Below, in pieces: positions 13,213 through 26,514 of a DNA stretch of 64,000 bases. Origin of the DNA: Combretum micranthum (Eukaryota > Streptophyta > Magnoliopsida > Myrtales > Combretaceae). The position numbers and the translations under genes are program-made. The DNA is taken from the NCBI GenBank assembly GCA_024138025.1, contig JAMXBD010001042.1:310001-374000 (forward strand). The letters run 5' to 3'. Numbering within the stretch: position 1 is the stretch's first letter; each line of letters opens with the position of its first letter. Under the pieces are notes generated by a model that saw nothing but the letters and a program-made list of their open reading frames with translations, was not told the origin of the DNA and searched no databases.

Positions 13213-15359
13213 AGTGGCATTTCACATGAATTCAAATCTTATTAATTAAAAATAAAAAAACTGTAAAGTCATTTCGGAACTTAAGAAATTAAAATGTTTA
13301 TTTTGTTAACATTTTGATGAGTATTACATTTAAATTTTATATCCATTAGCCACATCATGCGATATCCATTCAGGTTTTGCGAAATATCCTCATAAATCAA
13401 TCTAAAGCCAAAAAGTAATCATAAATCGGAGGCTCAGTAAGGATTCTAGATAATACTATGGATGATTCGGCGGGTAAAATCTATATGGTTAGTTAGGTTT
13501 CAAAAATTTCAGGGTTCGGACTTTTTTTCCACGAGACTAGTCTCAAATTATTTAACAACTTAGATTTATTTTAATAATCAAATAATTACTAGTAATATCA
13601 TATAAAATTTCTATTATGTTTTTAATTTAAAACATTTGGAAAACAATGATTTATTAAGCCTTTGAATAACTTAAGTGATGAGATAAAGAAGAGCTATAAG
13701 AGGAGCTTCAGCCCAACTTGAAGGAATAGTAAATACTTATCTCCGTGTTTTACTTTATCACGTCAAGTTCTATCTAGTGAAGGAAAATAGAAAATTGAGG
13801 CTGATCTGTTAAATGCAAACATCTTCCGGGTTGGGTGCAAACCAAGATCCGGGGAAAACCGGCAATGGCAAATCCTCTATTGCACCAGTCCCACCAGGAT
13901 TGTCGGGTCCAATTAGGGTTCATATTGAGGACTTGATAGGTCTAGTAGGGTCCATCCAGTGTTTGACTAAAAAAAAAAGAAAAAAAATTTGGCTTGTGGA
14001 TTTTTTTTTTTCATTCGAACCTAGCGTATTGGGTGTTGATTCGAACCTGATCACGGATTGGAGAGATATCTAGTTAAATGGGTGATTTTTGTGATTGGAT
14101 GTTGGATGTTGGATGTGGATATTTTAAATTGAATTGGTAGATCGAAAACTTGGATATTTAGGTCCCATCCTAAAGGGATGGAAATTTGCTTTTTGAAAGA
14201 TCCTATTTAGTTCTTGTTTTCCTAGGTGTTTAGTGATAATTATTACTTGCTTTAGAGCGACATGAATGTGTTAATATCCAAAAGAAATGAAAATTTCCTA
14301 AATCCCTATTTCGTCCTCGCAAATATACAGAATGTCATAAAGTGATAATCTTTTGCTTGTTTTAGTTTAGAATTTTTTTCTAACCTTTCTAATTTATTTG
14401 ACACATGATAAATCTTGATTTGCAGAGACATAAATGGTATAGTACCTTAGCGAGAACAAATTCTCATTCAAAAGAAATGAAAATTTTTTTATTGTTTTTG
14501 AATAGATATTTTTCAAAAAATAAATACTTATAAAAAACTAACAATTTACCTCATAAACCAATCGAACAAAATTGATATTGATCTGATGTAAATATAATAT
14601 AAATAAATACTCATATTAAATTGATATATATATATATATGATACCGATAAAAATCCGATAATTCGATCAGTAAATTCACAATATATATCGATTCCAATCT
14701 ACGTTGGAGAGAGGGTTCATTTCTCCATTAAATGAGCATGCATACACGGCTTTTTTCGACAATCTCAAGAAGATAAGAAAGTCGTACCATTTGGGCTTAT
14801 CCATCCACATCCGCATTCGTCTTTCTTGGGCTTACTTCAATTTTGTGGTCCCGCAGTAACGATAATATTTTCCAAATCTGACGAATAAAACTGTGATAGG
14901 CGATGTAAATAGTTTCATTATTAATTCTGATATAAAAATTTTTATTATTAATTAATAATTTATATTATATTTAATCATAATCAAATCATTAAAATAATTA
15001 ATATTTTAATGAACGATCTAAGACGTGGAAACACTTATAGAGTTTTATGATTTTGGAAGATATTTGTATTTGTTTAACTATAATAAAATAGTGAATATTA
15101 ATTCGAAATTTCTAAGTCAAGTGATTGAAAAAAGTTCATCCGTATTTATTAGTTTGATTTGTGACTACCTATGACTTACGGCATTGTAAATGATGTAACA
15201 GTCGACCCTTATCCAATAGGTGGATGATGTCGTAAACTGAAAAGGAGAAAAATTATGACCAAATATAAGATTTCGCTTGGAAAAGAATAAAAAAATAAAA
15301 AAATAAAAGATTTCGTATCCTCGCATATTTAAGAAAAAATTGTAAAATTATAATCAAAT

Positions 15360-15597
15360 ATTAGGCATCTTTTTGTTTGTTAGTAGATTACAAATATAGA
15401 CACTTTTTCTTCAAACTTTTTTTCTTAAAATTATTTATAAAAAATTAGATACAGATAAAAAAAAATTAGCATTTCTTATTAAAACATCAAATAGATCTAA
15501 TATAGATAAAATACAAATATAAATCAAGTATATTTACATGTATCATTTTAAAAAGATACAAATATAGATAAAAAAAAAACCACCCAAACAGACCCTG
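15360..15597 (-). repeat. AT-rich dispersed MITE-like repeat, copy
   Basis: This copy runs to CACCCAAACAGACC at its right edge. Its body (TTTATAAAAAATTAGATAC, AGATAAAATACAAATAT) is repeated in reverse orientation at 30757-30972 and, more diverged, at 31270-31472 and 32985-33120. The shared ends of the GGTCTGTTT type suggest a non-autonomous DNA transposon of about 200 bp. The superfamily was not determined because target duplications are not clear. Confidence 0.45.
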
Positions 15598-18500
15598 GAT
15601 TTCGCTTGGGAAAAAAATAAATACACACACGCATGTATAAGATTTTGCGTCTAGAATATGGCATGTTTAAGAAAAAAAGATTGCAATACCCAATATTCGT
15701 AGAGTCCTAAATCCGACTTTACTATCATCAATCCTTCAATTTCTCCTTTTCCCATTGCAGCCGTGGAATAATAATGCCCACGGCCTTCCTCTATAGAATA
15801 AAATTTGACTGCTACGGATGGATCAAACTATCAAACAAAGGTCTCAACTAATTATCAAACCATGATCTTAATGACAATTGAATAAATTCTAATATTTAGT
15901 CCAATAGATTTATACTATGACTTTCCACACCTTGTCTAGGTGAAACAAAAAGTAAGGTATGGTTAGTTGTGCAGGATTTAGTGGAGGAGAATATTTGCAT
16001 CACTAGCCCCTCTACAAAGGGACCAGTCAGGGTGATTTATTATTTTTTTCATGTCTTAAATTAAAGCATGTAATTTGAAATTATAGTAACTAATTAGAAA
16101 AAGAAAATAAATTATAAAAGTTATTTGTTTATATTGTTTTGAAAATGTGGCTAGATGTCTACCATAAAACCCAAATCATATTCACATAATCAAGCTGAGT
16201 TATTATTATGTCAAATCTTGTCACATGCAAATCTACATGGATTAATTGTATCATGGCATGTTTATCTCAAGTTTAACTTCTATAATTTGTTCATGAGTCA
16301 AAATCTGTTAATAAATAGACTTATTCTTACTTTTCTTTTATTTAAATAAATAATATAGAGAAGAATACCGATCTAGAATGCTAACATTATGGCATCCTTA
16401 CTATTAGTCTATAAAAGCACCTATATTAATAAAAAATTTACTAATTCACATCATGAATATTTATTTAATCATGTTTATTCTAAATGGATGAATTTAAGTA
16501 GAACTAATCTTGAATTTGCTACCCAGTTGACTCATATGCACTTATGCCAGGTGGAGGAACTATCAAGTATCAAACTCCATTGGTCATGTTAATTAAATAG
16601 GTATATGATCGCTTAAAATAAAAATTGGATAATACCTTAGTATTTCTATCAATTTGATAATACCTTAGTGTTTCTATCAAATTTCTCTTATTATTCATAT
16701 AGCAGCGGCTTGGGATATTTATAAAATTTGACCATTGACGAATCATGTTGACAATTGATAGCAAGATAAATATCTTTTAATACATGAGTCATGGTGAGAA
16801 AAATCGTATGATAAGACAAACCAATCCAATTAGTCGTACTAATGCCGAATCTCTTTTAATCATCCCAATTAGAATTGGAATCTTTAAACTTTGCCGCTTA
16901 ACTCAAAAAATCAAGTCCATATAAATAATAATATTTATATAATTTGAAACCCATTTAAATCTATATATTTTATATGATTTTTACTCTAATAAGGTTGGAA
17001 TATGAGTCATGACCCATGCTGGGTTGGGTCGACCGATGTTAAATTCCAGAGAAAATGAAGGATCATCATTAAAAGGGAAGCGCCATTTGAAGGAAAATTG
17101 ACTCTTAACAAGACAAGAATTAATGTTTTTGCTTTTGTAGGTCGCGTCTAAACATTAATTATTGAATATTCATGTTATACAAACTTAGAATTGGAAATTG
17201 TCCCCCACCTAGTCTATCGAAACGTGGTTATGCTTGCAGTTGGAATATTCTTATGGTTCCTTGCTGGACCACACTGGCTCAATGGCCAGCGATAGCGAGA
17301 GATCTCATAACATTATAAGTTTTTGCTGTTTCTTTATAGTTTAGTTTCGTAGGAGACCATCCTTCTGGGTTATGATTGATTCATCAAATTTTGATCATTT
17401 TAATATCATATTTTTAAATAGATATTTATTAAAAAAATAGATATCGATAAAAAAATAATAATTTTATTTATAAACTGATTAAATGAATACGATATAAAAA
17501 AATTATAAATGTAAATCAAATACAAATATGAAACAATCAAAATCCAACAATAATTCAAGCAAACCTCAATAGTTAAGATTGGGGATGTCGGTTTCCTTCT
17601 TATAAAAAAGAAAAGAAAAAAAAAAAAAAAAAGAAATGTGGATCCATTCTGACTAAGAGATAATATAGAATTATGGAAACTTCTTCCTACTTTATAGATT
17701 TCTTCCCCTATAATTTAACAGACATAGAATTTTCAATGGGATCACGGCACTCAAAACATATCTTGACTATAATGGCTGTTTGGTTTTATAGAGCCCAAAA
17801 AGGAAAAAGAAAAAGAAAAAAGAAAATGAAAAGAAAAAGATAATTGTAGGTAGAAAAAGGCATGCGATTATGATGAGGAGACGGACGAGGGGTGTCCGGT
17901 ATACAAATTGAAAAAAAAAAAATAGAAAAAACAATTCGCTTTTTAATCTGCTTTTAGCATTATTATGATATGTAAAACTTTATATATGTACTAATGTACA
18001 CACACAGAAATAACGAGTACACAGACATGTTTTAATGAACTTTTTTTGACTCCGAGATACATAGGTATTATGTTATTACACTATTGATATGAGAATATGA
18101 AAAATTTTATAATTATGCGGTGGTTATGATAAGGTTGGCTCTATTATATTATTAAACGGTTTAAATTTATTTTGATTATGATTGAAGTTCTTAATATTTT
18201 TTATTAAAATTTTGTAATTAATTTAATAATAATACTACTAATAGAATGGTTATGTGACGAGATGATAGAAGTCCTTAAGACTATTCCTAATGTTAGAAAT
18301 ATTCAAAAAAATCATACAAATTGTTTGAATAAATTAAAAAGTGGCGTGGATATGAGACTCGCAGAAGAAATACCATCTCCATCGGGAAGAGATGTAGCAC
18401 TGGAAGAGGAGAAAAAATAAAAAAAGGAAAAAATTTCAATTAGCCCTTCTAAGTGTGAATTTATCTACTAAATTTTTAAATATTATAAGTAATTCCCTAA

Positions 18501-18896
18501 AAGTTGATAAATTAGTAAAATAAAGGACACTTGATTACACTATAAGACATCAATATTTGAGGTAAGTTTATTCATGCTATTAACATTTTGAATAGTTAAA
18601 AAAAATATATAAAAGTTTCGCAAAGTGTATAAGCTGGGATATTTATGTTTTGCAAAGTTCATTTGACGTATCAACGTTTGGATTGACTTTTAGTTCAATT
18701 TCTTTAATTATCTATCAATAGTCAATTATTAATACATTATACTCACTTTGCTAAATGTTAATATCTTAAATGAATTTACCTCATAAAAGTTGATACTTTA
18801 AATGAATTCACCCTAAACGTTCATACATTTTGATGTAATTTTTTTTCTTGATATTTTAGTTTAATAAAAATACATTAAAAAATTTTACTTTTTTTA

Positions 18897-18908
18897 TACA
18901 TATACAAG
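18897..18908. repeat. Left target-site duplication of the Mutator-like element
   Basis: TACATATACAAG, matched by 20843-20854 with one substitution. The true duplication could be 9-12 bases, since the outermost TIR bases are slightly ambiguous. Confidence 0.65.
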
Positions 18909-19306
18909 GTAAATATCATCAACGGTGCCTGAACTTTTTCAATTATAATAGAATTGTACCCAAAGAAATTTTCTTACAGAGATAGTACTTCAACTTTTCC
19001 AAAATTTCATATAAAGTACATTTGGATGGAAAACTTCCATTTTTCAATCCATTGGCTAATGTGGCAATAAAAAATGATTAAAAAATTAATTTTTTGTCAT
19101 GTTGGCAATTTTTTTTGTTTTTTATTTTTTTCGCTTTCCCTTCTCTCTCTCTCTCCTCATCCTTCTTCTCCAGAATATACACCATTAATGAAGCTTGAAA
19201 GCTCGAAATAACACATAAAAAATGTTACTAAAAATTTTAGCATACAAAAGAACCTTAAATTGTAGAACCCAAAACCTATTAAAAGATTTTTTTTTTTTAC
19301 TCTCTC

Positions 19307-19361
<55 letters not shown>

Positions 19362-20842
19362 GCCCCTCTCTTTCTTCTTCTTCTTCTTCTTCTTTTTATT
19401 CAAATCAGAAAAAAAAATCTTTTAAACTTTCCCTTCTTTTTCTCTCCTCTTTTTCTCAAGACTCATCTTCAACCTCAATCCCTTCTCTCTCTAAAAATCA
19501 TCAACTAACAACATGAGCCACAAACACCTTCGCAACTATCCCTAACCTTTGAGTTGCTCAAAACGGCCATGAATGGCCAATTGGCTTCAACTTTCCTCCT
19601 CTACTTTGGATCTAAAGGAAAACTCAAATAAGGGACGAAGAAGAACTCTCTCTCTCTTTCCTACCTTCTTCCTTCCCCATCATCATCTTCTTCTTCTAAC
19701 TCTGTCTCTCTTTCTATGTATATATATATATATATATTTCAAGCGTAGCCACCACGACTCTCTCTAAAAATCTAGTCTTTCTCTCTGTGTCTCCCATTCC
19801 CTTCTTCGAAACCCAAAAACAACCATTACATGAAACATGAATATGGTTTTAAAGTTTTGGCAGCTTCTTGTTTCCTTTTTTTTTTTTTTTCTTTTTGGTT
19901 TAGGAAATGTTATAATGGCCAATTTATATTCTGTGTTGAACATATATGTTCTTGGTTTGTTTCAAAATCAAAATTTTCTGGGGTCTTAAAAATTTAAAGT
20001 TCTTGATTTTAGACTTGATTCAGTAATTGATTCCCATTTTTTGAAATTACTTACTAGTTTCTCTAGAAAAGTAAAGGTTTTTTTTTTTCTTTCATTTTTC
20101 CATTATTTTGCTTAGGAAAGATAGTAGGGTTAATAAAAACTCTCCATGAACTTGGTGAGTTGACTTGTAATTTTGATTGAACTTCCAAAATTTCAAGAAT
20201 TAGAACATTAAATCTCCACCATTTAATTGTTTAGAAAGTCCAATATTTGAAAGACATGTATGGTTGTATATTTAAGAAAGCATATATTATACACCTACCG
20301 ATGCCCGCAAACAGATGTGCAACGACTGTATCTTGCAAAAATAAAGATATTCCATACACATCACATACATATACAAATATGTGAGCATCCTCGAGGGAAT
20401 ATTTGTATTTAATCATATTTCTATTCAACTTTTTGTTTCCAAAATCTATGATGTGGGTTTAAAATTTAAAGGTTGAAATTTTAGTAAATTTTCTAGATTA
20501 ATAAAAGACAAGGTAGATTTTGTATGTTAAATTTTTTTGTAACATTTTTTATGTGTTAATTGGAGCTTTCAAACTCCAAAAATGGTATTTGTTTTTTGAG
20601 ATGGAGAGCGCGGGGGAGTGAAAAAATAATTAAAAAAAATTTGCTAACATGGACGAAAAATTAATATTTAATCGTTTTTTATTACTACATCAGCCAATGG
20701 ATTGAAAAATGAACGTTTTTTGTCAAAACGTACTTTATATGAAATTTTGAAAGAGTTTAAGTATTGTCTCTATAAAAAACTTTCTTTAGGTACAATTATG
20801 TTACAATTGAAAAAGCTCAGGTACCGTTGATAAAACTTAACC
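18909..20842. mobile_element. Non-autonomous Mutator-like element with ~220 bp TIRs
   Basis: The left arm (18909 to about 19140) and right arm (about 20625-20842) are inverted repeats over roughly 220 bases. Both contain ATCAACGGTRCCTGA, AATTGTACC and TTTCATATAAAGTAC. The element is flanked by near-perfect direct repeats, TACATATACAAG at 18897-18908 and TACATATGCAAG at 20843-20854, differing at one base. Long TIRs and a 9-12 bp target duplication are the signature of Mutator-like elements. The interior holds CT and CTT microsatellites and no transposase frame, so it must be mobilised in trans. A partial copy of one end lies near 529-595. Confidence 0.75.
19300..19400. repeat. CT and CTT microsatellites
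   Basis: An uninterrupted CT dinucleotide tract of about 20 units lies near 19315-19358 and is followed by TCTTCTTCTTCTT at about 19374-19393. Both lie inside the Mutator-like element, whose interior is strongly pyrimidine-biased on the plus strand from about 19135 to 19800. Translation products across it are low-complexity artefacts. Confidence 0.85.
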
Positions 20843-20854
20843 TACATATGCAAG

Positions 20855-22996
20855 TGGCAACACAGGTTGATAGATTGCTAATAAAGGTTACTTTTGAGCT
20901 CCCATTATGATGTCCCTAGAGAACATTTAAAAAAAAGAAGGGAAAATGAATTTTTCCTCTTGATTTTTCTATTAAATAAATTGTATAGATCATTGTAGAC
21001 ATTTTGAAAGCTACATGCATTCCATTTATTTTTTAAAACCAGCATTCATTGTCCTAAAACATACATGGACTCCAATTTTTTCCTTTCCTCCCCTGAATTC
21101 CCTACCTATATGTAAGTTGTAGTTTCGCATATGCATTCGAATGTGATCTTAAGTCTCTAAGTCCGAGTACCCAAACCTTCTTTTCCTTATGGTTACCTCC
21201 ACTAATTCTCTTATTTCTTTACTTACTCTTCACCTTCCTTTTTATATAAAAACTTAAAACAACTAGGTCTCTTAATCAACTTGTCTTACCTCAATAACAA
21301 AAATATCATCTATTTTTCCAATTTCGGACTTCCTAGTATTAGCAATAGTGAATGAAGATATAGTAACCGCCACAACTTCTGCACCAGTATACACACTTTA
21401 CTTAGTCCTTTTCTTATTATGTAGGACACTTTCATCTCTTCTTGTAGTTTGAAGACACTACCTATAAGTGAGTTTCTCCCTCCCCTCCTCCCTCTCCTCT
21501 CTCTCTGTCTCTCTCTTCAATTGATTTGCAAGGTTTTAAGAGTTATTCTTATCATGCAAACGAATCATATCATCACTCACTATATTTAATATTCAAAGTT
21601 TTGACATTTTGATATTTGGTTAGTTTTGGTAGCACATAGAGTTTGCTTATGGAATTTGGCCACTCTTTTAATTTTATATTTTGAAAAAAAAAAAATAATT
21701 ACCGTGAAGTGATTTAATGTCTTTTGTACTTAGTCTCCTACATTCCAACATTTACCAATCAAAGCTGTATTTTAAGTTTTTGGAGTCCAATTCCCTATAA
21801 TTAATATATTTTATAAAACTATATCAAATTTAACAAATTGACAAAAATGATTAATTAATTGCTACGCTAATGCTTGTGTCAACTGAATTTACACATAGAA
21901 AGTCATGTTAGGAAAAATAAGGTATAGTCTTGTTTTAGGGAATAAGTGCGAACTTTTAAGAAAAATTATGGGTTTGTGACATTTCAAAATTTTTAAGGGG
22001 TAAGTCATGCAATTGTAATTTATCTCCTTTTTATTTAAGTAATGGAGCTTCATTCATTTTGTGATAAAACCAAAATTTGGAAAGAGTAGATCGATCTCTT
22101 TCTCTCGTAGAAACACAAGTAAACTAAGTAGCATCCAAAGTGGTTCAGACGTAGACACTCTGATACTTTAATTAGTAGCAGTATATAGGAAGTATGAAAC
22201 ATAGTTCCAACAATTTAAAAGTGGCTAGGAGAGAAGTAAATTGTCTTTGTATTCAAAGTAAGATAATCAAGTAAATAACTTATGATGGAAGTTTTTTCCT
22301 TCTTCTACAAAAGTCCTCCCCCTAATACCCCTAACACCCCCACACATACCCAATCCTTGTGATTAAGGGATATATGCCGCCTTTCTCCCGTACGAGTGGG
22401 TACGTGCTTACTTGTCTTTCTTGAATCTAGTTATAACTGCTTGAGTTTGGTCATGACAACCACATACTGGAAATCGACTGTGGCTTTGTCAACTGGGAAA
22501 GGACTTGATTTGATCTTCCCTTTGAATGGAAGATCTTGTTAGGTTGCATTTGGGTCTATAGGATTGGTCAAAATTTGACGGCCAATTTGTCAAAATTGAG
22601 TATGAATCTTTTTAAATTAATAATCCACAACTAAAATTACAATGATTTGAGGACAACAATTGTTAGTTGTCATTATCTTGCCATTGTTTATCAAATACTT
22701 TGTTTAATTTGTAAATCATGAATTTTTCATGAAGATTCATGATTGGAGTTAAGAATCTTTTTTTTTTCCTCTTCTTTTTGGTTGCTATAAGTTAGAGTCT
22801 TCATATATTTTTAATATGAAAATTATAAATGTCTAAATTGTAGGATATTTTGGTATTGAAGACTTAAGAGAGGTACCTTAGGTGGAAACCCCAAAACATG
22901 GGGATGAAATTTGCTAACATGCAATTGGCTTCAACAAAAAGTGGAAAATCACCTTAATTATGTAGTGGTGGGTTCATTATATAATTAAAGACATTA
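20855..22996. other. Intergenic DNA, no supported gene
   Basis: The region is AT-rich with short CT-rich patches (for example 21476-21515) and a slightly GC-richer patch around 22310-22500. No open frame carries a recognisable domain and no repeat borders were found. Confidence 0.35.
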
Positions 22997-23004
22997 GGTA
23001 AGAG
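22997..23004. repeat. 8 bp target-site duplication (left)
   Basis: GGTAAGAG, repeated exactly at 23708-23715, bracketing the 703 bp hAT-like element. Confidence 0.8.
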
Positions 23005-23707
23005 TAGACATCGTCACAGTTTAGGAACCGAACCAAACCGAACCGAAACCATCTATCATGATTCTGATTCGATTCTATGGAATCAGCGGTGCCCAGTTCC
23101 AGTTTTGGAACCGCGAAATCGCCTTTTTCTTAAGTAAAAAAATAAATTTTATATTTTAATTAAATAAATTTTAAACTCAAAATAATTAATTATTGGTCTA
23201 AAAGTATTAAATATTTAGCCAAATCTAAATTTTTTTAGAATGCACATTTATTTATATATAAACACAACTAATATTAATTATAATTATAATATGATATCGC
23301 AAAATTTTTGAGGATAACAAGAAAATTGTAATACAAAAAATAGGCTCATGTTATTAAAGAATGAATTTTGCTTTTAAGAGAAGTTTATATAAACTAAATT
23401 ATTTATAATTTTAAGTTATGTTTATTTGTATTATTGATAAAAAAATTAAATATCGTAAATAGGTAATAAATTTTACTATTTATAGAAATAGTGTAAACAT
23501 TAATATTTATATTTAATATAATTTTAAATTTTTTACATAATTCTTTCTTTTTTTTAATGGAGCGTTGGAACCGGTTCCATCTGGTTTAGGCCTAGAACCG
23601 TTAGGAACAAAAAACCGATGGTTCCTTGGCCGGTTCTAGGTTTCTAGAACCACCAGTGACGGTTCCAATTCAGTTCCCGGTTCAGAATCGAATCATGCCT
23701 ATGTCTT
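23005..23707. mobile_element. hAT-like non-autonomous element, 703 bp
   Basis: Flanked by an exact 8 bp direct repeat GGTAAGAG (22997-23004 and 23708-23715), the target-site duplication size of hAT transposons. Ends are TAGACATCG on the left and CCTATGTCTT on the right, imperfect inverted repeats. Both subterminal regions carry GC-rich repeats of the GGAACCG/CGGTTC type in opposite orientations (for example GAACCGAACCAAACCGAACCG on the left and CCGGTTCTAGGTTCTAGAACC-like on the right). The interior is AT-rich and lacks a transposase. Confidence 0.8.
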
Positions 23708-23715
23708 GGTAAGAG

Positions 23716-25326
23716 AGTACCTTCATTAAATACTTCATCTTGTGAACGATCACGATGGTTTATTTTGATTTTAAAGGTTAAGAATGGGATCTCTAAGTGT
23801 ATTTAGGGGTTGATTTTTATTATTTAGCATGTGATTATAGGCTTCTTCTCCATCATTAGGACTATAGAAGTTGGTGAGCAAGTACTAATTACGATGTTGT
23901 TGAGTGTATGGTTGTGAATGTAAGTTTAGATTAGTTAACCTGAAATTATCCAGCCTTAAGTTATTGTTTATGCTTAACCATTCTAGAAAAAATAAATGGG
24001 TTATACATTGGGTATTTGTTATCTATCGAGGGTCTAACATTTGAAATGAAAATAGCTTTTAGTTTAGACATTGATGCCACTTGAGCTGTGGATATGCATG
24101 TTACTAGTATAGTGGAGCCAAATTTGATTAGGTTAGAACATTTGTGGATAAGCTATTAACAAGTTGTAATAGTGGTATGGCACATTACTATAAATGGAGG
24201 CAATAGTTTGAATTATTACTTGAAAGTACGGGTGGTTAACTCAATAGGGGACGTTTACCTGTAATTTGGTTTTAAATATCCCTTTGTATCAAGTTATGGT
24301 TTTTTAGGATCAATGGGTTGATAATCAAATATGCAAGGACCTTACCTCGGTTATTCTTTTTGCCTCCATTTGAAATGGAAAAACTATAAGTGAGGGATCA
24401 ACATTTAGGGTTGAGTTTAATAAAAGAATCAAACTTTCAAGTAATAAAATAGAAGATCAATGTTACATTACACATATAAAAGTAAAGATCAAACTTTTAA
24501 GTGATCAAAATGGAGAATTAATGTTTTGCTAAGTGGTTCAAATGGTAAACATGCCATGTGATTCCAATTTAATGGTTACTTAAACAACTTTGGATAAATC
24601 TATTTTTTATTTTAACTGCTTAATAGTTTAATCCTTTAATTAAATTTGTCTCTAGATATTAATACTCTTGATTGTAATTTTCCCCATTGTTATAAATAAG
24701 AAATCTCAATTAAACTATGCATATTATTTGTAATTGTATGTGCATTGGTATAATTGTTTAAGTGTGCGTTTGATATGACATAAATGCGTAATTTGCATGA
24801 TGATTACTTATTAGACTTCATAGTCCATCCTAGAGTGTTAGTGATTTAAGTGTTTAAGATTAGGGAAATGAGGGAGAATAATGGTTTTCAAGCCATATAT
24901 ATTGTTGCTAACACATAAAGACACATGGGAGGTTGTTACACCTTATAGGTTTTTATTTTTTATTTTTTCATTTTTGGTCGTTTAAAAATTTTGAGTGGCT
25001 TTGACTCTAGTTACCACCTTAAGAAGTAGAGCACCGCACCTCTTTTATATTTTTTGTGAGGTATTCAACTCTAGCACACCATACCTTTCTTTGGATGGGG
25101 TATGGCGACCTATCAATAAGGTCCTAACATTAACAGTAGAGATTGAATCTTACCATTTTGATAGATTAAGGCTTGTCCTTATTAACTGAGCTAACTATCA
25201 TTGGCATTCCTTTTAGGTTCAAAACATGATAAATTAGAGGTTGTTGCATCTTTGATAAGTTTAAGATTTATCCTTGTACCAAGCTTAAAGTTAATAGGAT
25301 TCATTTTCAACTTTTGGAGATTATTT
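23716..25326. other. Intergenic DNA, no supported gene
   Basis: AT-rich sequence without domain-bearing frames. A short open frame near 24995-25189 has no recognised similarity and lacks gene context. The stretch at about 24990-25150 is mildly GC-richer and could be old repeat material. Confidence 0.3.
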
Positions 25327-26096
25327 GTTGTAGAGGGTCATATCGATAATTAGGCTTTTGACCTTATTTAATGCCACGGGCCGATCTTCTGGGTAGTGAT
25401 AAGGCTTAGAAGATTGAGTCCGATAAGGGATGTCATAGGGAGATTTGGCTTGGTAGGCTTGGAAAAAGATCGTTGAACCATTCATTTTGCTTTCAGCTTA
25501 ATTTGGTTTTCTCGTACATGAAAAGTAGACTCTAAAAATATCTTCCAGGTTAATTTTTAAAAAAGTAAGGCTTATGTGGACTAAAAAAAGTCTTCATCTT
25601 TTTATATTGAAAATGAGTTTCTTTTATATAATAAAAGCCATCAAACTCATTTCCAGCCCAGTCCATTATTATAAGAAAAGGAGGCTTTAATATTAGCCAT
25701 TGGATCATTATAAAATGATTTAATAGTTACCAGCAATACTTGATCTCGACCGTTCATTCGAGTGCTATCCAATTGCTGGCATTAATCTCCACCACCTATA
25801 AATAGGAGGTTCCTCCTCTTGCTTAGGTAAGATTTTACGTATTGCTAAGTTTGAGAGTAACGCAGAAACTCTGCTAGAATATCTCCAGAAAAGATCAAGA
25901 CATCCACTTCAAGAAGAACGAGTTAAGAATGATCAAATATATTTAATTTGATATTCTTTCACATTCATGTACTCGAGAAATCGATTTGCCCGTTCCTTCT
26001 TCCACACCTCTTTCTACAACATCTATACATATGTCATCATTTCAAGACTTCTCTCAGATTGATGTCATGCTTATAACATGTGATCAGTTAGTTGTA
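25327..26096 (+). mobile_element. Possible LTR remnant with TATA core
   Basis: A CTATAAATAGGAGG promoter-like core at about 25795-25808 is followed by a leader-like stretch (AGTAACGCAGAAACTCTGCT) and then pyrimidine-rich sequence, an arrangement common in plant LTRs and in transcribed leaders. No second copy, no adjacent polyprotein and no target duplication were found, so the borders are nominal. It could instead be the promoter of a lost gene. Confidence 0.25.
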
Positions 26097-26506
26097 GCAA
26101 CCCTACCATACATTTGTAATATTTAAAAATTAGGAGATTTATCCATACTGATGTCAAAATTTTAGAGAGGTTATCTGCATTTTGCATTAAATTTGTGAAC
26201 CTTATGGAATAAATCATCAACAAGGATTAGTTAATAAATATAAATGGACCTTAATGGATATGGTTGATTCGGATTTGGATCATCTTAATTTTCCTCTTTT
26301 GAGTTTTCTTCAATTTAAAAATAATGGTTGAAATTATTTAAATTCTTGAAGTATCTTTTGACATTATTAAGACATTTTTTCCTTACAATCTTAAAGTCAT
26401 ACATGGTAGTATTTTAAAGGTGTAAATTGATATGATTTGAGAGAAATAAATGGAAATATGTATTTTTAGTTAATTTAATGATATTAAATGCAAAATTGCC
26501 ACAACA

Positions 26507-26514
26507 CTTATGGG
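26507..26514. repeat. 8 bp target-site duplication (left)
   Basis: CTTATGGG, repeated exactly at 27570-27577 on the other side of the 1055 bp hAT-like element. Confidence 0.88.

Larger units (their letters stand above)
13213..18908. other. AT-rich intergenic DNA with dispersed repeat relics
   Basis: No convincing gene. A TA microsatellite lies at about 14622-14639. Degenerate copies of an AT-rich dispersed repeat lie near 14510-14700, 15360-15597 and 17385-17560. A purine-rich A/G stretch occupies 17600-17640 and 17800-17850. An open frame beginning at 13813 has no recognised domain and ends after a low-complexity run, so I do not call it. Confidence 0.4.

Noticed and set aside
13813..14073. 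Open frame of 86 codons starting MQTSSGLGANQDPGK
   Set aside because: No recognised domain, a poly-Lys/Phe low-complexity stretch, and no splice or neighbour context. Probably chance.
19185..19425. Lys/Arg/Glu-rich and Ser/Leu-rich open frames on opposite strands
   Set aside because: Both are translations of the CT/GA microsatellite and neighbouring homopolymers.
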